From Poa pratensis (taxonomy: Eukaryota; Streptophyta; Magnoliopsida; Poales; Poaceae), in the NCBI GenBank assembly GCA_947311845.1, contig CAMZMU010000027.1, forward strand, positions 30,146,125-30,210,124: a stretch of 64,000 nt of DNA, read 5' to 3'. Shown here piece by piece: positions 20,900-33,100 of the stretch. Numbering within the stretch: position 1 is the first letter of the stretch; each line of letters opens with the position of its first letter. The notes beneath the pieces are model-generated. The model was not told the origin of the DNA and made no database searches. It saw only the letters and a program-made list of their open reading frames with translations. The position numbers were made by a program, and so were the translations under genes.

Positions 20900-21648
20900 G
20901 TGGATCTCACCCTGGAGGGATGGAGGGTGGGACGACAAGAGAGAAGGGTGGATCTCACCCTTACTTGCACCAGATGCTGGAGGGTCAGGGTCTCTCATGT
21001 CCTCTAGGTGTGTGGTGGAGCTCGGCACATCTGCGGACACATATGGTAGAGGGCCACATGGGCATGATGAATCGATGATGCCGGTAGGGTCCTGATTTTC
21101 ACGAATTATACCATGGCGCGACGAACAAAAAACAAGTGATGAACACGTGGGAGAACTAGGCAGAAATATGAGACGATTGTGTATTTATTTTTTCTAAGAG
21201 GTGGCGCATTTTGGTGAATCTGAACAAGTATGTAGCCAGATTTTTTAAATTGAAATCGGTGTGACCCATTTTAATTGAAAAGTAAAAGATATACTCATGC
21301 AGTGGTGAGTTATGGTTCCATTGATCCCTTCATATTAAATTTTAAAAAATCATATTTAGAAGTTTTTTTAACTTTTTTTTGTGTGTGTGTGCATATTGCT
21401 AATGATTTAACCCACAAACAAGCATATCTAAAAATGAGTCGATCTGAGTAGTAAACAATGCACAATTTCAAATCGCCAAAATTTACATAATGTTGTTAGT
21501 TTTGTGTTCACATTTTGATTTTGCATGTTTATACGATACATCATTGACTACATTAGGAATTTATAAGCTTCTTCTAAAACTCCTACATTTGATTTTCAAA
21601 GTTTTCAAAATGAAGGGTATAAAAACTTAATTTTCAGTTCCTGGGCCT
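20900..21648. other. AT-rich spacer; no gene seen
   Basis: It begins with the GTGGA target duplication and a second copy of the 49-bp repeat unit (AGGGATGGAGGGTGGGACG, about 20917-20965). The rest is AT-rich and has no frame or terminal repeat I can name. It ends in the 13-bp target duplication of the next insertion (21636-21648). Confidence 0.5.
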
Positions 21649-23351
21649 AGGAGAGAGAGGACTTTCCCCCGTGTCGCTCCCCAGGCAGCACCGGGGGCGA
21701 CTCCACCGTACAGCCGCAAGTCCTCCCTCCACTGCTCCCCTCGCCGCCGCTGCCGCCGGCGCCTGCCGCGGTGGCGGCGGCCCCCCTGCTGCCAAAGGCT
21801 GTTGGGGGGAGGTTCTCGTCTGCTCGTCTCGTCGTCGCGCCGACGGCCGGCCGCCTCTGCTAGGGAGCGGAGGTCGTGTCGCCGGCGCCTGGAGGCCGGG
21901 GCGGCGGCCCCGGAGCTGGTGGTCGTTGTTGCCGTCGTCCCTCGACGGCGTAGCGAAGGTGAACGGCGTCAGCCTGGGCGCTGCATCTGCAGATCTGGGA
22001 GCGGCTTCCCTCGTCGACGGTCAGCGTCTGCAGCGCGGCGGCGCGCGCGTCTGCGCCTGGTTGCGGCCAGGACGGGCGTCGCGTGATGCGCCAACGTCTC
22101 TGCAGAAGGGGGCTTCGGAGCTGTACGGGCCTGATCTGGACTTCGCGTCGGGCCCGATCTAGACCCGCGTCTGGCCGAGCGGGCCGCACGGTGGGGCTTC
22201 GCGTCGGCATCAAGCAGTGAGCACGTTGGTGCTTCCTTGCCCTCTGTGCGGCTGGAGTTCTTCGGCATCGGGTAGCATGGCGTCTTCGTGGCCAGGGTGT
22301 CTTCTGTCATCCTGGCAACATGGGAGCCGAGGCGGCGGCCCCGGGTAGGTGTTAGTGGTGCGGGAGGGCTAGCTCCAGCCTCCCGTATCTGGTTTCCGGC
22401 TGGCCGGAGATCCCAATTCCGGTTGGCCAGCGGTGTTTTCTTCTTCTCCGCGGCTCCAGGGCGTGGAGGCGTTCGGCAGCCCACCGGATTTGGCGAGGAA
22501 GGCTGCTCTTGAGCTCTCGCGTGGCTGGTTTCCAGCTGGCCGGAGATCCCGATTCCGGTTGGCCGACGACGACTTCTTCTGCTCCGCGGCTCTAGGTCGT
22601 GGAGGCATTCGGCAACCTTTTGCTGGATGCGCATGTTGGTGGTTGCTCCTGCAGCTGGGAGCAACGGGCGGCCGCGACTCTACGGTGCGGCAGTTCGGGC
22701 GTGGCGTTGGAACTGCAGGTCGGGAGCGTGCGGGTGCTCTTGGTCCGCATGCTCCAGGCAAAGAAGAAGTCGGGGCGGCGGCCCCGGATAGGCGGCATGC
22801 ACGGCGTGGTTGTTGCGGCGTGAGGTGCCGCGACCGACCTTTGCTGGAGTTGGCGGTTCGGCGGCGATGTTCTGCTCCGGCTCACGTGGCGAGGTCGAGG
22901 TGTTCCGGGCGAAAGCCTCGCACCGGTTTTTGTATGGTGCCAACGATGACGACACCTCGGCGTGTCGCCACTCCTTCTTGAAGGCATCGTTGTGGAACCC
23001 CGGCCCTCTCCACACCTCGAAGGCCAAGTTTTCTTCGGGTGAAAACCTAACTCCGTTGGAGTGGGCAGTGGCGGCGTCCTCGTCGTTATCTTCTTGAAGA
23101 CACCGCCTTGAAGTACTTGGTGCTTTGTGAGAGCCGTGTAGCGTAGCTCGCCGGTGAGGCTGGAGGATGCCGGGGCGGCGGCCCCGGACGGTGGTTGTGC
23201 GCCGAGGCGGCGGCCTCGGAAGAAGTTTTGTAGTGTTTTATTTCGTGGCTTTTTTCTCTTATTCTTCTTTTTGGTTATTCCTTTGCCTAAGGGCTGCTTA
23301 TACATATTCTACTTACTATTAATCGAAAAGCCAGTGCTGGATCTTTCAAAA
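21649..23351 (+). mobile_element. GC-rich retroposon-like insertion (LINE-derived or non-autonomous retroposon)
   Basis: The 1.7 kb insert is flanked by 13-bp direct repeats AGTTCCTGGGCCT (21636-21648 and 23352-23364). It has a very GC-rich 5' part, a T-rich 3' part, and an end in GATCTTTCAAAA, all like the products of LINE-type insertion. No endonuclease or reverse transcriptase domain is visible. A unit of about 136 bp containing CTGGCCGGAGATCCC and ATTCCGGTTGGCC is repeated at 22389 and 22525. A motif GGCGGCGGCCCCGG occurs at least four times across the insert. No convincing coding frame is seen. The assignment to LINEs is inference. Confidence 0.6.
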
Positions 23352-23364
23352 AGTTCCTGGGCCT

Positions 23365-23810
23365 GATATAAATCAATAAAATCCAGATGTATACGAGGCC
23401 TTGAACGACGGCCCACATTTGGCAAACTGCAAAATGGTCACCGGCTTGCCCCGGTATGCTGGGCCAGTTCAGCACTTTCAGACTCAACGTCACGTCGTCA
23501 TCCATCCTTCGCCGCCGACGACAGCTGCAGCAACGACGCCGGTGCCGAAGTCGGCCGACAGCTGCTAACATTCCTTCGTTCCGAAGGGCGCCGGCAACAA
23601 AATCCCCTCGCAGAAAAAGCTCAACAAACTGACCCGATGCAGCAGCTGCCACCGCGTCACTGACAGTCGAGGCCCACCTGAGAATATACAACAAACACAA
23701 GTAGAGTCACCGGAGTCCAGTTCACTCCGCCTCCGCGATACGATCCCATCCCCTCCGCATCGGCAAGCCACCGGCGCCGACGACGACCCTGATCCGGCGA
23801 GCGAGCGAGC
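23365..23810 (+). promoter_or_regulatory. Promoter and 5' leader region of the methyltransferase gene
   Basis: This 446-bp stretch between the retroposon's right target duplication and the ATG is the sequence shared with the broken copy at 2667-3022. Sharing CACTTTCAGA...GTCATCCATC, GCAGAAAAAGCTCAACAAA and GTCCAGTTCACTC in both marks it as ancestral gene flank. No clear TATA box is placed. The retroposon has separated it from any more distal elements. Confidence 0.5.
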
Positions 23811-26800
23811 ATGAAGGCCCTGGGCGCCGACCTGCTCCCCGGCTCGCGCCTCGTCCGCGCCGCGGCGCTCGCCTTCGCCTGCGCCGCCGCCTTCCTCGTC
23901 GGCTACCGCTGGACCGGCGCCTCCCCGACCCTCCTCTTCTTCTCCTCCTCCTCCTCCTCCCGCCTCTCCTCCCGCTCCCCTTCCGTCGCCATCTCGCCCA
24001 ACTCCAACGTCTCCTTCGACCCCTCCCTAATCCCCATCCCCGCACCTCCGAACCAAGCTTCATCCACTCCTCCTCACAATGCCGCGCCGCCGCCGCCGCC
24101 GGTGCCAGCTCCGACTCCGACGCAGGCGCCGCCTCCCCCCCTCCCTCCCCGCCCCCGCCACCGCCCGCCCGCCTCGGCATCGTCGGCGAGGACGGCGCCA
24201 TGCGCGACGACTTCGACATCGGCGGCACCTCCAACGACACCGATCTGGACACCGTCGACGACGTGCTGCAGGAGCCTGCCAGCGCGGGCGCCGGCGGCGG
24301 GAACAGGGCTCCGGTTGGGAAGTTCCCGGCCTGCCCCGGGAGCATGAGGGAGTACATTCCCTGCCTCGACAACGAAGAGGAGATCAAGCGCCTGCCTTCA
24401 ACGGAGCGTGGTGAGCGGTTCGAGCGGCACTGTCCTGCCAAGGACAAGGCTCTGAGCTGCCTCGTGCCGGCGCCCAAGGGGTATAAGGCGCCGATTCCCT
24501 GGCCTCGGAGCAGAGACGAGGTGAGCATTTCTTGCAATGCAACACTGCTTTGTGGTGTACTGCTAAATTGTTCTTGGGTTTCTTCTAGCACCTCTCTGCA
24601 CTGGAGTTGTTGGTTTAAGCATACAAAGTCCAATTGAACCAACTAATTCGGCTTGTTTCAAAAAACTAATTCGGCTTGTTTTTTAGAAACTGCTGCATCC
24701 ATGCAAAGCAATTTATATGATATATGTTACTCTTTGAATTGCAGGTGTGGTTCAGCAATGTACCTCATACACGGTTGGTTGATGACAAAGGAGGCCAGAA
24801 TTGGATTACCAAGGCTAAAGATAAATTTACATTCCCTGGAGGAGGAACCCAATTCATACATGGAGCAGATCAATACTTGGATCAGATATCTCAGGTTTTC
24901 CTTGGTTATATTACAAATTACTTAGAACCTTATCCTTCTATGAAACAGAAAATGGCAAAGTTTAAATTTTGTCAGAACAGGAAATCAAACATGAAGTCTG
25001 AACTTTAAACATGTGTTTTACATACTCAGTGCTTAACAAGAACATGCAAAAAAATACAAAAGTAATCAGTTAAAGTTTCATGGACTACATAAGTACTTTC
25101 CACTGCTAAAACCTCTACATTGCACTGAAACTTAGTAGAAACATCTTCTCTCTGTTTATCCAGATGGTACCAGATATTGCATTTGGCTCTCACACTAGAG
25201 TTGTCCTGGATGTTGGCTGTGGAGTAGCAAGTTTTGGCGCATACTTACTTTCTCGTGATGTGTTGACATTGTCCATAGCTCCAAAAGATGTTCATGAGAA
25301 TCAAATACAGTTTGCCCTTGAGCGTGGTGTTCCTGCAATGGTGGCAGCATTTGCAACACACCGACTATTATATCCCAGTCAAGCATTTGAGATTATCCAC
25401 TGTTCCCGCTGCAGAATAAATTGGACCCGTGACGGTGAGCTGATGTATAGTTGTACTTTGTTCCTTTCTTGATAATTTATCTGAGCTACCTACTTCATTC
25501 CTCTTCTTGATAATCATCTTAATTTCTTTTATCATGTTTTACCTATTTTGAAGATGGAATCCTACTCCTCGAGGTTAATAGAATGCTCAGAGCTGGTGGG
25601 TACTTTACTTGGGCAGCACAACCAGTGTATAAGCATGAAGAGGCCCAGCAAGAGGCATGGAAAGGTATTGCTATTTTTTCTTTAGGGCTATAGTATACTC
25701 ACGTTTCAGTATTATTTTTTTCACATGAGAAATCCATATTTGTTCATTTGTTAATTTAAAGATTCAGCAGAAGGAACACTATTCCTTTAGCTGGCATTAC
25801 TGTGCAGTGAATTTGAATTCGCGCATTCTTTATTGTACTGTGTATTTTCTAAACCATCAAACTGTGTTTGCTGACACTGGTAACAGAAGACTTTCATTAG
25901 AGCTAATGCACAATGATTCTGACACACTACCAGAAAAACCTGATGTAAAATTATATAACCAGAAACCAGGCAGCACATACTGTATGCATTTTTTACTAGT
26001 CCTATCCTATTACAAAATGTTCTCAGTCAGAATAAGTTAGCACATTTTTGTATAGGAAATTATGTATCTCACTGTGTACGACTGTATGTTTTATTGTTTT
26101 TCATACATACATTCTTCGATCCAAATTTCTGTTCTCTACTAGTACCTATTTAGCTGTTCCCGTGTAAGTTAAAGTTTCACAACTATCAAGAGGATGGATT
26201 TCTAGTGTTATGCATGAACAATATTTTTCTAATACTCCCTCCCTCTCACTTCACATTTGGGTCTAACTTTGACCATTAATTTTGCACCGACAAAAAATAT
26301 TAGTTGTATGCAACAAAAACTATGTCATTGGATTCATATTCGAAAGAAGTTTCCGATCATATACTTTTGGTGACATATTACATATTTTGTTGGTCAAATT
26401 ATATTTCAAAGAGAGGCACGAATACGAAGTGGCCTTGTATATATATAGACCGAGGGAGTAGCAAGTATCTACAGTTAACCGTTTAATCTGCATAGACCAC
26501 CTGATTAAATCTGTATTATGACTGATGGATTCTTGTATGTAAAAGATGAGAAGTGGAACTGCATAGACAAACTGTAAATGCTTGTGATGTTGTAAACATG
26601 TAATAATAGTTCTTCATAACACCACTTATATATCAGTTTGGTGAGCTTTTTGTAATGAAATTATGCATTGTTTTTGTGCTCTTCTACGAAATGATTGCTT
26701 ACAACTACTATTATATGTAGAGATGGAGGACCTCACAACCCGACTATGTTGGGAGCTTGTGAAGAAAGAAGGATATATTGCTATATGGAGGAAGCCTTTA

Positions 26801-29065
26801 AATAACTCATGCTACATGAGCCGTGATCCTGGGGTCAAACCTCCACTTTGTGATGCTGATGATAATCCAGATGCTGTCTGGTATATTTTAACCTCACTTG
26901 GCCTGCTTTTATATCGATGAAGCTCTAATTTAACATTTCTTGTTACTGATTAGACAAGGCTTGACATCAAAAGAACTTAATTGCACTAATGACTCACCAC
27001 ACTGTTTTCCCTCTCATTAAGATCTTTGATTTTTGTCGGGCCTTAAATTGACATTTAAGATGAGGATGTTATATTATTTGCATCATCATTAAACCTGTCA
27101 AGCCATTTGCCATCAATACGACAATGCCTGGTATAGAAATTTTTGACGGCAAAATCTGCAACAATTTGTGAAGCATTAATGATGGAGCAACAATCTGGTT
27201 TAACATGGCCATATTGTTGTTTGGACTATGGATCATTTTAAACCCAGTTAAAAGTGATACATTTACTGCTTCTCCATGCCTGGATTGTTACTTGTGTTGA
27301 GCTTATTTGACCAATCCTTCTTTTCTGCTCTTTTGAACATTCTCGTCTGTTTCAGGTATGTTAATCTGAAAGCGTGTATCAGTCGACTACCAAGTCTACC
27401 AGTAAATGGTGATGGATCAACTCCCTTCCCATGGCCTGCACGCTTAACGGAGCCTCCAAGGAGACTTCAAGGTGTTAAAATGGACGCCTACTCATCAAAG
27501 AATGAGCTTTTCAGGGCTGAAACGAAATTTTGGGATGATATAGTCGAAGGTTATATTCGTGTTTTCAAGTGGAAAAAGTTCAAACTCAGGAATGTAATGG
27601 ACATGCGGGCTGGATTTGGAGGGTAATTTGCTTGCTTAAAGCTCTTTCTTGCCTATTACCCCCATTCTGTTTTGCTTGTTGTTTCAAACATAGACATAGC
27701 CTTCATTATTGAATACTTAACTCTTACCATTAGTCTTTAGTACCAGTTAAGAATACAATTGCTTTGATGTTACTTCTGATAGCAAAGCTACTAACTGTAT
27801 TTACATACGAGTATACGACAAATCTGAAGTGCTTGGTGTACATCAGCTACCAAAGATAAAATAATCAGCAAACAGGCTTATTTTGGTGCCTGCTGTAGTA
27901 TTGTTTAGTTTGCTCCATGTCTCATTTTTCTTGCCAATTATGTGTGTAGGTTTGCAGCTGCATTGATCAATCGTAAGCTTGATTTCTGGGTGATGAATGT
28001 TGTTCCTGTTACTCAGCCAAACACACTGCCCGTAATTTATGACCGAGGACTTCTTGGAGTGGCTCATGACTGGTATGCATCTGTATATTCTACGCCTGGT
28101 TAAAATCTTATGTTGGAATTGCTTTTATTTAAATGTGTGGCACTACATTTTGAAATGTTCTAGATAGCATTATATTTTCCTCAATTGCATTTCTTCCTGA
28201 ACTGATTGAATGAGTTCCTAGCAACAAGTTAAGTTGCATGGATTAATGTTAGCCAACATGTTTGATTACAATGGTTCTCATTGCCGTGCTTCCTATTTTT
28301 TTTTCAAACATCGTATTTCTTTTTAAGAAGCAGTAGGTAGATACTTGGCGGGAATAAGTTCATAGTGTCGATCACTCCACCTTGAATTGTTGCTCATTCT
28401 GCCATTTTTATCTTACAGGTGCGAACCATTTGACACATATCCAAGGACTTACGATCTACTGCATGCATTTAGCCTATTCTCTAAGGAGCAGATGAGGTAC
28501 TAGTTCTTTTGAACATGAAATTCATAATACTGTTCAGCTTGCTGGAAAAACATCTGCGGAAATCTCCATGTTTTTTTAACCTAAGATACCCAATAATGCA
28601 ATTGAGAACAATATATAATGCAAAAGTTTAAGAACATGGGGGTGCTTACATTAGAAGAGATGGTTCTCTTATATGGATGCCTGGCGATGTAGCTATATTC
28701 TCACTCTTTAAGCACCCAGTTAACAACAGCTTCTAGTGCATAAGGTGCTTAGATTGCCGTGTTATTTACTACCTTGAGGAATTTGTATGCAGAAGAACCG
28801 ATCTTACGTCATCCATCGGATACATTTTGTGCATCTCACCATGTTTCGTGTTATTACCAGGTGTAACATCTCAAGTATCTTGCTTGAGATGGATCGCATA
28901 CTCAGGCCAGGTGGCAAGGCTTACATTCGTGATAAAAAAGAAACGATAAAGGAGATCAAAGAAATAACAGACGCCATGGGATGGAGATCAACTATACGCG
29001 ACACTTCTGAAGGCCCGTACGCTAGCAGGAAGGTTTTGATGTGTGACAAGCCGATGGTGCGCTAG
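23811..29065 (+). CDS. PMT11: Probable S-adenosylmethionine-dependent methyltransferase, PMT10/PMT11 type
   Basis: Nine exons: 23811-24520, 24745-24894, 25164-25434, 25554-25664, 26721-26880, 27356-27622, 27950-28072, 28419-28496, 28861-29065, all with GT-AG and matching phases. The product is a type II Golgi protein of the plant DUF248/QUA2 family: short cytosolic N-terminus, anchor about residues 15-32 ([17 protein letters not shown]), a Ser/Pro-rich stem, then the methyltransferase. Motifs are [75 protein letters not shown] (SAM site), [26 protein letters not shown] and VYDRGLLG-like [15 protein letters not shown]. Known members are linked to wall pectin methylation. Exon 1 is 710 bp and lacks one base for an open frame: the anchor and MRDDFDIGG parts are in different frames, with the break inside the proline/serine run (24030-24190). 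All later exons are open. About 691 residues are expected if the break is a sequence error. Confidence 0.88.
26235..26458. mobile_element. Stowaway MITE in intron 4 of the methyltransferase gene
   Basis: It starts CTCCCTCCCTCTCAC and ends GACCGAGGGAG, with TA on both sides (26233-26234 and 26459-26460). It is 224 bp long and sits in the 1.06 kb intron between exons 4 and 5. It should be spliced out. Confidence 0.82.
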
Positions 29066-29822
29066 CTTGCCATGTGCGCCTATGGTTTATTTTTCAGACA
29101 CCTTTGGAACTGACTGCCAAAGCTACACTTGACTGGAGACTGACATTTGTTCCGTAGATAGATAGGGTAGGTGGATGTCAAATCTGTAACTTCATCAATT
29201 TCATTCATCATTCGTTTGTACAAGTCCGATCTTGCCGCTGAAGGTCGGCGTGTTTTTGTTGTAACATATACACGAAGTAAAGAAGACTTGCTTAAGATTT
29301 TTTTGGTAAATAGAACGACTAAGCATTCTGTAGACTGTAGTAATTGGAATGTACCGTGACGAGTGTCTTTGTTTGCACGTAATGTTACTTATCGAGGTAT
29401 ACAAATTTTTGATTATTGTTACGTGGGTCTATTGAGTCTTATACTCTTATCTAGAACTGGAATTCTCTCTGCACCTTCGCCATACAAGTTGTCAACTTGT
29501 AGCCTTGATCTGTATATATACTCCTACCTCTTAACTCAAGTTTGTACGTGGGAAAGCTTTTTGATTCAAAATTCGAAAATCACATACGAATTGGCAAGGA
29601 GAAACATCATTTTTTGAACGCACTGTAGTTCTTCAGAGAGTTTTTTTTGTAAGGGTAAACGGAGTTCTGCAGAGAGTTGGAACCCTATTCTTCTCGGGCC
29701 AGGTTTACGACCGTCTTCAAACACCATGGGCTCTAACGAAAGCCCAACAGGCCGAACAACAAGAGGACTAAACTGGAAGTCGGGACAGAAAATGTGAAGG
29801 TACACACCGACGTAAACGTTTA
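29066..29822. other. 3' flank of the methyltransferase gene and U1 upstream region
   Basis: The first few hundred bases should hold the methyltransferase 3' UTR. No further gene or element is recognised before the U1 promoter. Confidence 0.45.
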
Positions 29823-29873
29823 GTCCCACCTCGCTCCTTTACATCAGGAGGCACGACGAAGAGGCTATAAAAA
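29823..29873 (+). promoter_or_regulatory. Plant snRNA promoter: upstream sequence element plus TATA box
   Basis: GTCCCACCTCG (29823-29833) matches the plant snRNA upstream element RTCCCACATCG except for one base. TATAAAAA follows at 29866-29873. The gap of about 32 bp between them is the spacing known for RNA polymerase II-transcribed plant snRNAs (the Pol III type is about 10 bp shorter). The TATA box is about 30 bp from the expected U1 start. Confidence 0.88.
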
Positions 29874-29895
29874 GGACCGGCCTCTACCTCAATCC

Positions 29896-30058
29896 TCACT
29901 TACCTGGACGGGGTCTATGAGCGATCAAGAAGGCTCATGGCCTAGGTTAGCAGCCTCCATTGCACTTGGGAAGAGTGCTAGCTTACCATCTCCCCTAGAG
30001 GGAGAATGGACGTTGTAATTTGTGGTAGAGGGGGGTACGCGTTCGCGCGGCCCCTGCC
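29896..30058 (+). ncRNA. U1: U1 spliceosomal snRNA
   Basis: About 163 nt, the usual length of plant U1. It has the 5' splice site-pairing sequence ACTTACCTGG (29898-29907) and stem-loop I with loop GATCAAGAAG closed by ATGAGC/GCTCAT, the U1-70K binding site. Loop II is CATTGCACTTGG, the U1A site. The Sm site TAATTTGTGG (30016-30025) and a 3' hairpin GGGGG...GCGTTCGCGC...GGCCCC end the RNA. The two most 5' bases differ from the usual AU, so the exact start is uncertain. The RNA acts in the U1 snRNP, pairing with 5' splice sites in the nucleus. The gene is tail-to-tail with the ABC transporter, whose 3' UTR must overlap or nearly touch it. Function is likely given the full promoter and intact stems. 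Confidence 0.93.
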
Positions 30059-30148
30059 AAATTATAACTGAAATTTTGGATTTCAGATATGTTTTCATAT
30101 TTGCAAAATACTGGTCTGAGATTTAGTCTTTGGTCGCATTGTTGAGTC

Positions 30149-33100
30149 TTAATCCTGCGTCGACGACCTCATCGTGTATTCTGCTACAAGCTTTGAGAAC
30201 ATAGACGATTTGTCCTCCATGAGCTTGGCTGGTGTTTCGTTCTCCACAGCCACGCCTGTAAAAACTCGTCAGGTTAGACGAATTACTTACACGCAACCGT
30301 AGATTATGTCAAGTGCTGATGACTGACCATTGTCGAGAAGCAAGACGACATCACTGCGAAGAACCGAGGTGATTCGATGTGCAATCGTGATGACAGTCGC
30401 CTCTGAGACCTGCTGCCGTAGTGTGTTCTGGATCAGGTTATCCGTTGCGGTATCCACTGAAGCAGTGGCTTCGTCCAGGACAAGTATCCTAGTCCGTCTC
30501 AAGATCACCCCACCCAGACAGACAAGCTGACGCTGGCCCACGCTCCAGTTCTCTCCATTCTCTATCACTGCGAGAGGAATTTTGATTTTCAGTTTCTCCA
30601 CTAGAATTTGGAATGTTAGGATGTGAACTGTATGGTTGAATTGATCAGACCTGGTGAGTCAAGTTTAAGCTCCTTCTTCCGAACTTCATCTCCAAGCTGA
30701 CAGTGATCCAAGGCCTGAAATGTAGGATACCATTTTTTTCAGATGAAGATCTTAGGGCCACTTTATTAATTCAAGAAACGCCAAGCAATGAAGTATGTGA
30801 AAAACGAGAATACCTCCCAGATTTGATTGTCAGTATACTCTCCTAGGGGGTCAAGGTTGTTTCTCACGGTTCCCTCGAACATCGTTGGGTCTTGCGGAAT
30901 AATGCTCAATCTAGATCTCAGATCATGCAACCCAATGGTGCAAATATCAACACCATCAACTATTATCTGACCGACAGTAGGATCCATGATACGGAAAATG
31001 GCCTGTATGAGAGTTGATTTACCACTGCCTGTCCTACCAACAATACCCGTCTTCATGCCTCCAGGAAAAGTGGCTGTAAGGCCCTTCAGTACAAATGGTA
31101 GTTGTGGAGCATATTTCACCTGCATCATTCTAGAAAGGTTAAGGACTGCTATGTAGAAGGATTGTTTTGTTCATCTACAAAAACACTGAATCTAACAATT
31201 TTTTGCCCATGAGTCCAGATTTACTGACAAGAGGAAAAATGCAGCATCCTGTAGAACATGCCAACACAGAAAACAATAAACGGAAGAGGAGAGTGCAGGA
31301 GGAAACGAGGATAAGGGTATTTACATGGAGGTTATGGAGCTGAATTTCTCCCTCTGATGGCCAGTTATGAGTCAACCTATCTCCAGACAATGAAAGAGGG
31401 GCCTCTTCAGGAAGGCTTAGGTATTGCAAAATTCTCTCGACTGAGATGATCTTGTTCTCCAAATTGCACATGCTTGATACAAGCGATACTTGCATTATGT
31501 TCAGGTTAAGCCCATATGTGACCACAAGGCCAGCAATTCCTGGACGTGGGATGAAATTTCAGTTCAAACTCAGATCTTATCTACCACCATACCGGTGCAA
31601 TTCCCCGCTATCTTAAAATGAAATATAGCTTCCAGGATGCTATTTTTAAACAATAAAAAAAAACTGTCAGGAACTAGCATCGTACCTGGATCAATGAGAC
31701 CATCCAGAAGATTGATAAAAAATATCAAAGAGATGGCAAATGTTAGGGATGAAAGCATATCCATGCGGAAGCAAAGCCACTCCATCGCTCCAGCATTGTA
31801 GAATTTCGGTCGTGAGTAGGCATCCATTAGATGGCTATTTGTTAATACAAACTGATTTTCCATACCAAAGCTTCTGATGATTGTTGATCCAGTTATTGAT
31901 TCTACAAAATGTTGTATGATGGGAGCTTTGCAAATCCCGACCATCCTTTGCAACTCTCTGGCTGTATCAATGTAGTAGCAAAATGATAAATATAAGCGAA
32001 AAGCCCATTATGTACCACCGAATAAGATCATAATTCTCTATATACCTCTGAATCCATACCACTAGTTTTTTGTTTTTCATTCATCTAATTCTGTACAGAA
32101 TATTTGACATTTTTCTCTAGAAAAGTTGTGCCTAGTTTGTTTACAAAATTGTACAATGTGTTCTAAGTTTCTGTAAAAGATGGGTCAAGTGAAAAGAAGA
32201 GAAAAATAGTCTTTTACACGCTTAATGGAGATGGTTAGATAGAAGGTTCACGAAGATGGCATAATAAGTAGGAGAAAGTACCTGATACCAGAGGCAGACA
32301 GCAATTACAGGAATAAAAACAACATAGACCTGCCATGCAACCTGAGACATCACAGCAATAGTTCCAATAAGTTGTATAACGGAAAATGCAATAGAACCCA
32401 TCTTGTTAGCAATGCTGGTGTCCACTAGGCTTTGATCAGTCGAAGCCTTAACAAATTATCTTGTGTTAGCATGCTCTAAGCAAATAAGCTGAACTTCCTA
32501 TGAAATTTGAGCAAATGAAAAACGACTTACCCTATTCAAGATGCGCCCACTTGGAGTGGAGTCGAAGAAAGACATTGGAGCTCTGAATATGGATAGGTGC
32601 ATCTTGTTAAACAACAGAGTTGCTGTTTTGTATGCAGCTGGTACAAGAAACAGGGCTCTTACAAAGGTGCACAACGAGCTTCCAAGAGCCAATGTGACAT
32701 ATACGTATATCAGTGTATACATGTTTACTGGAGGCTCAACATCCTTCGAAACAGGAGCAGCCCAGGCTATCCAGTAATTGCTAGCGATGTGAAGTACTTC
32801 AAAAAGTATTTGTGCGAGCAAAACAAATGGTACAAGAGCTCCCCCATAAGCTAAGGTGAGGTATTTCCAGTAGACCCAAAACCCCACCCTGCCTCTCTCC
32901 CTTTCTTCTTCCTGCACTAGCTGCCCACTCTGAACATTGTCATCATCTTGTTTGGCATTTTGCTTCTCAGCTGATGACAGTGACCTGGACAGACCTGCCA
33001 CGCCACTAGAAGAGAAAACCTCAGTGGCTCCATTCGCAGCATCAATTGCGTCGATTGCTGCAAGAGCATCCTGGTGAGCACCAACCAGTTCCATAAACTC

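Noticed and set aside
21671..22981. Long GC-rich open frames on both strands in the retroposon-like insert
   Set aside because: They occur in all frames, overlap each other, have low-complexity Arg/Ala/Gly/Pro composition and no recognisable domain.
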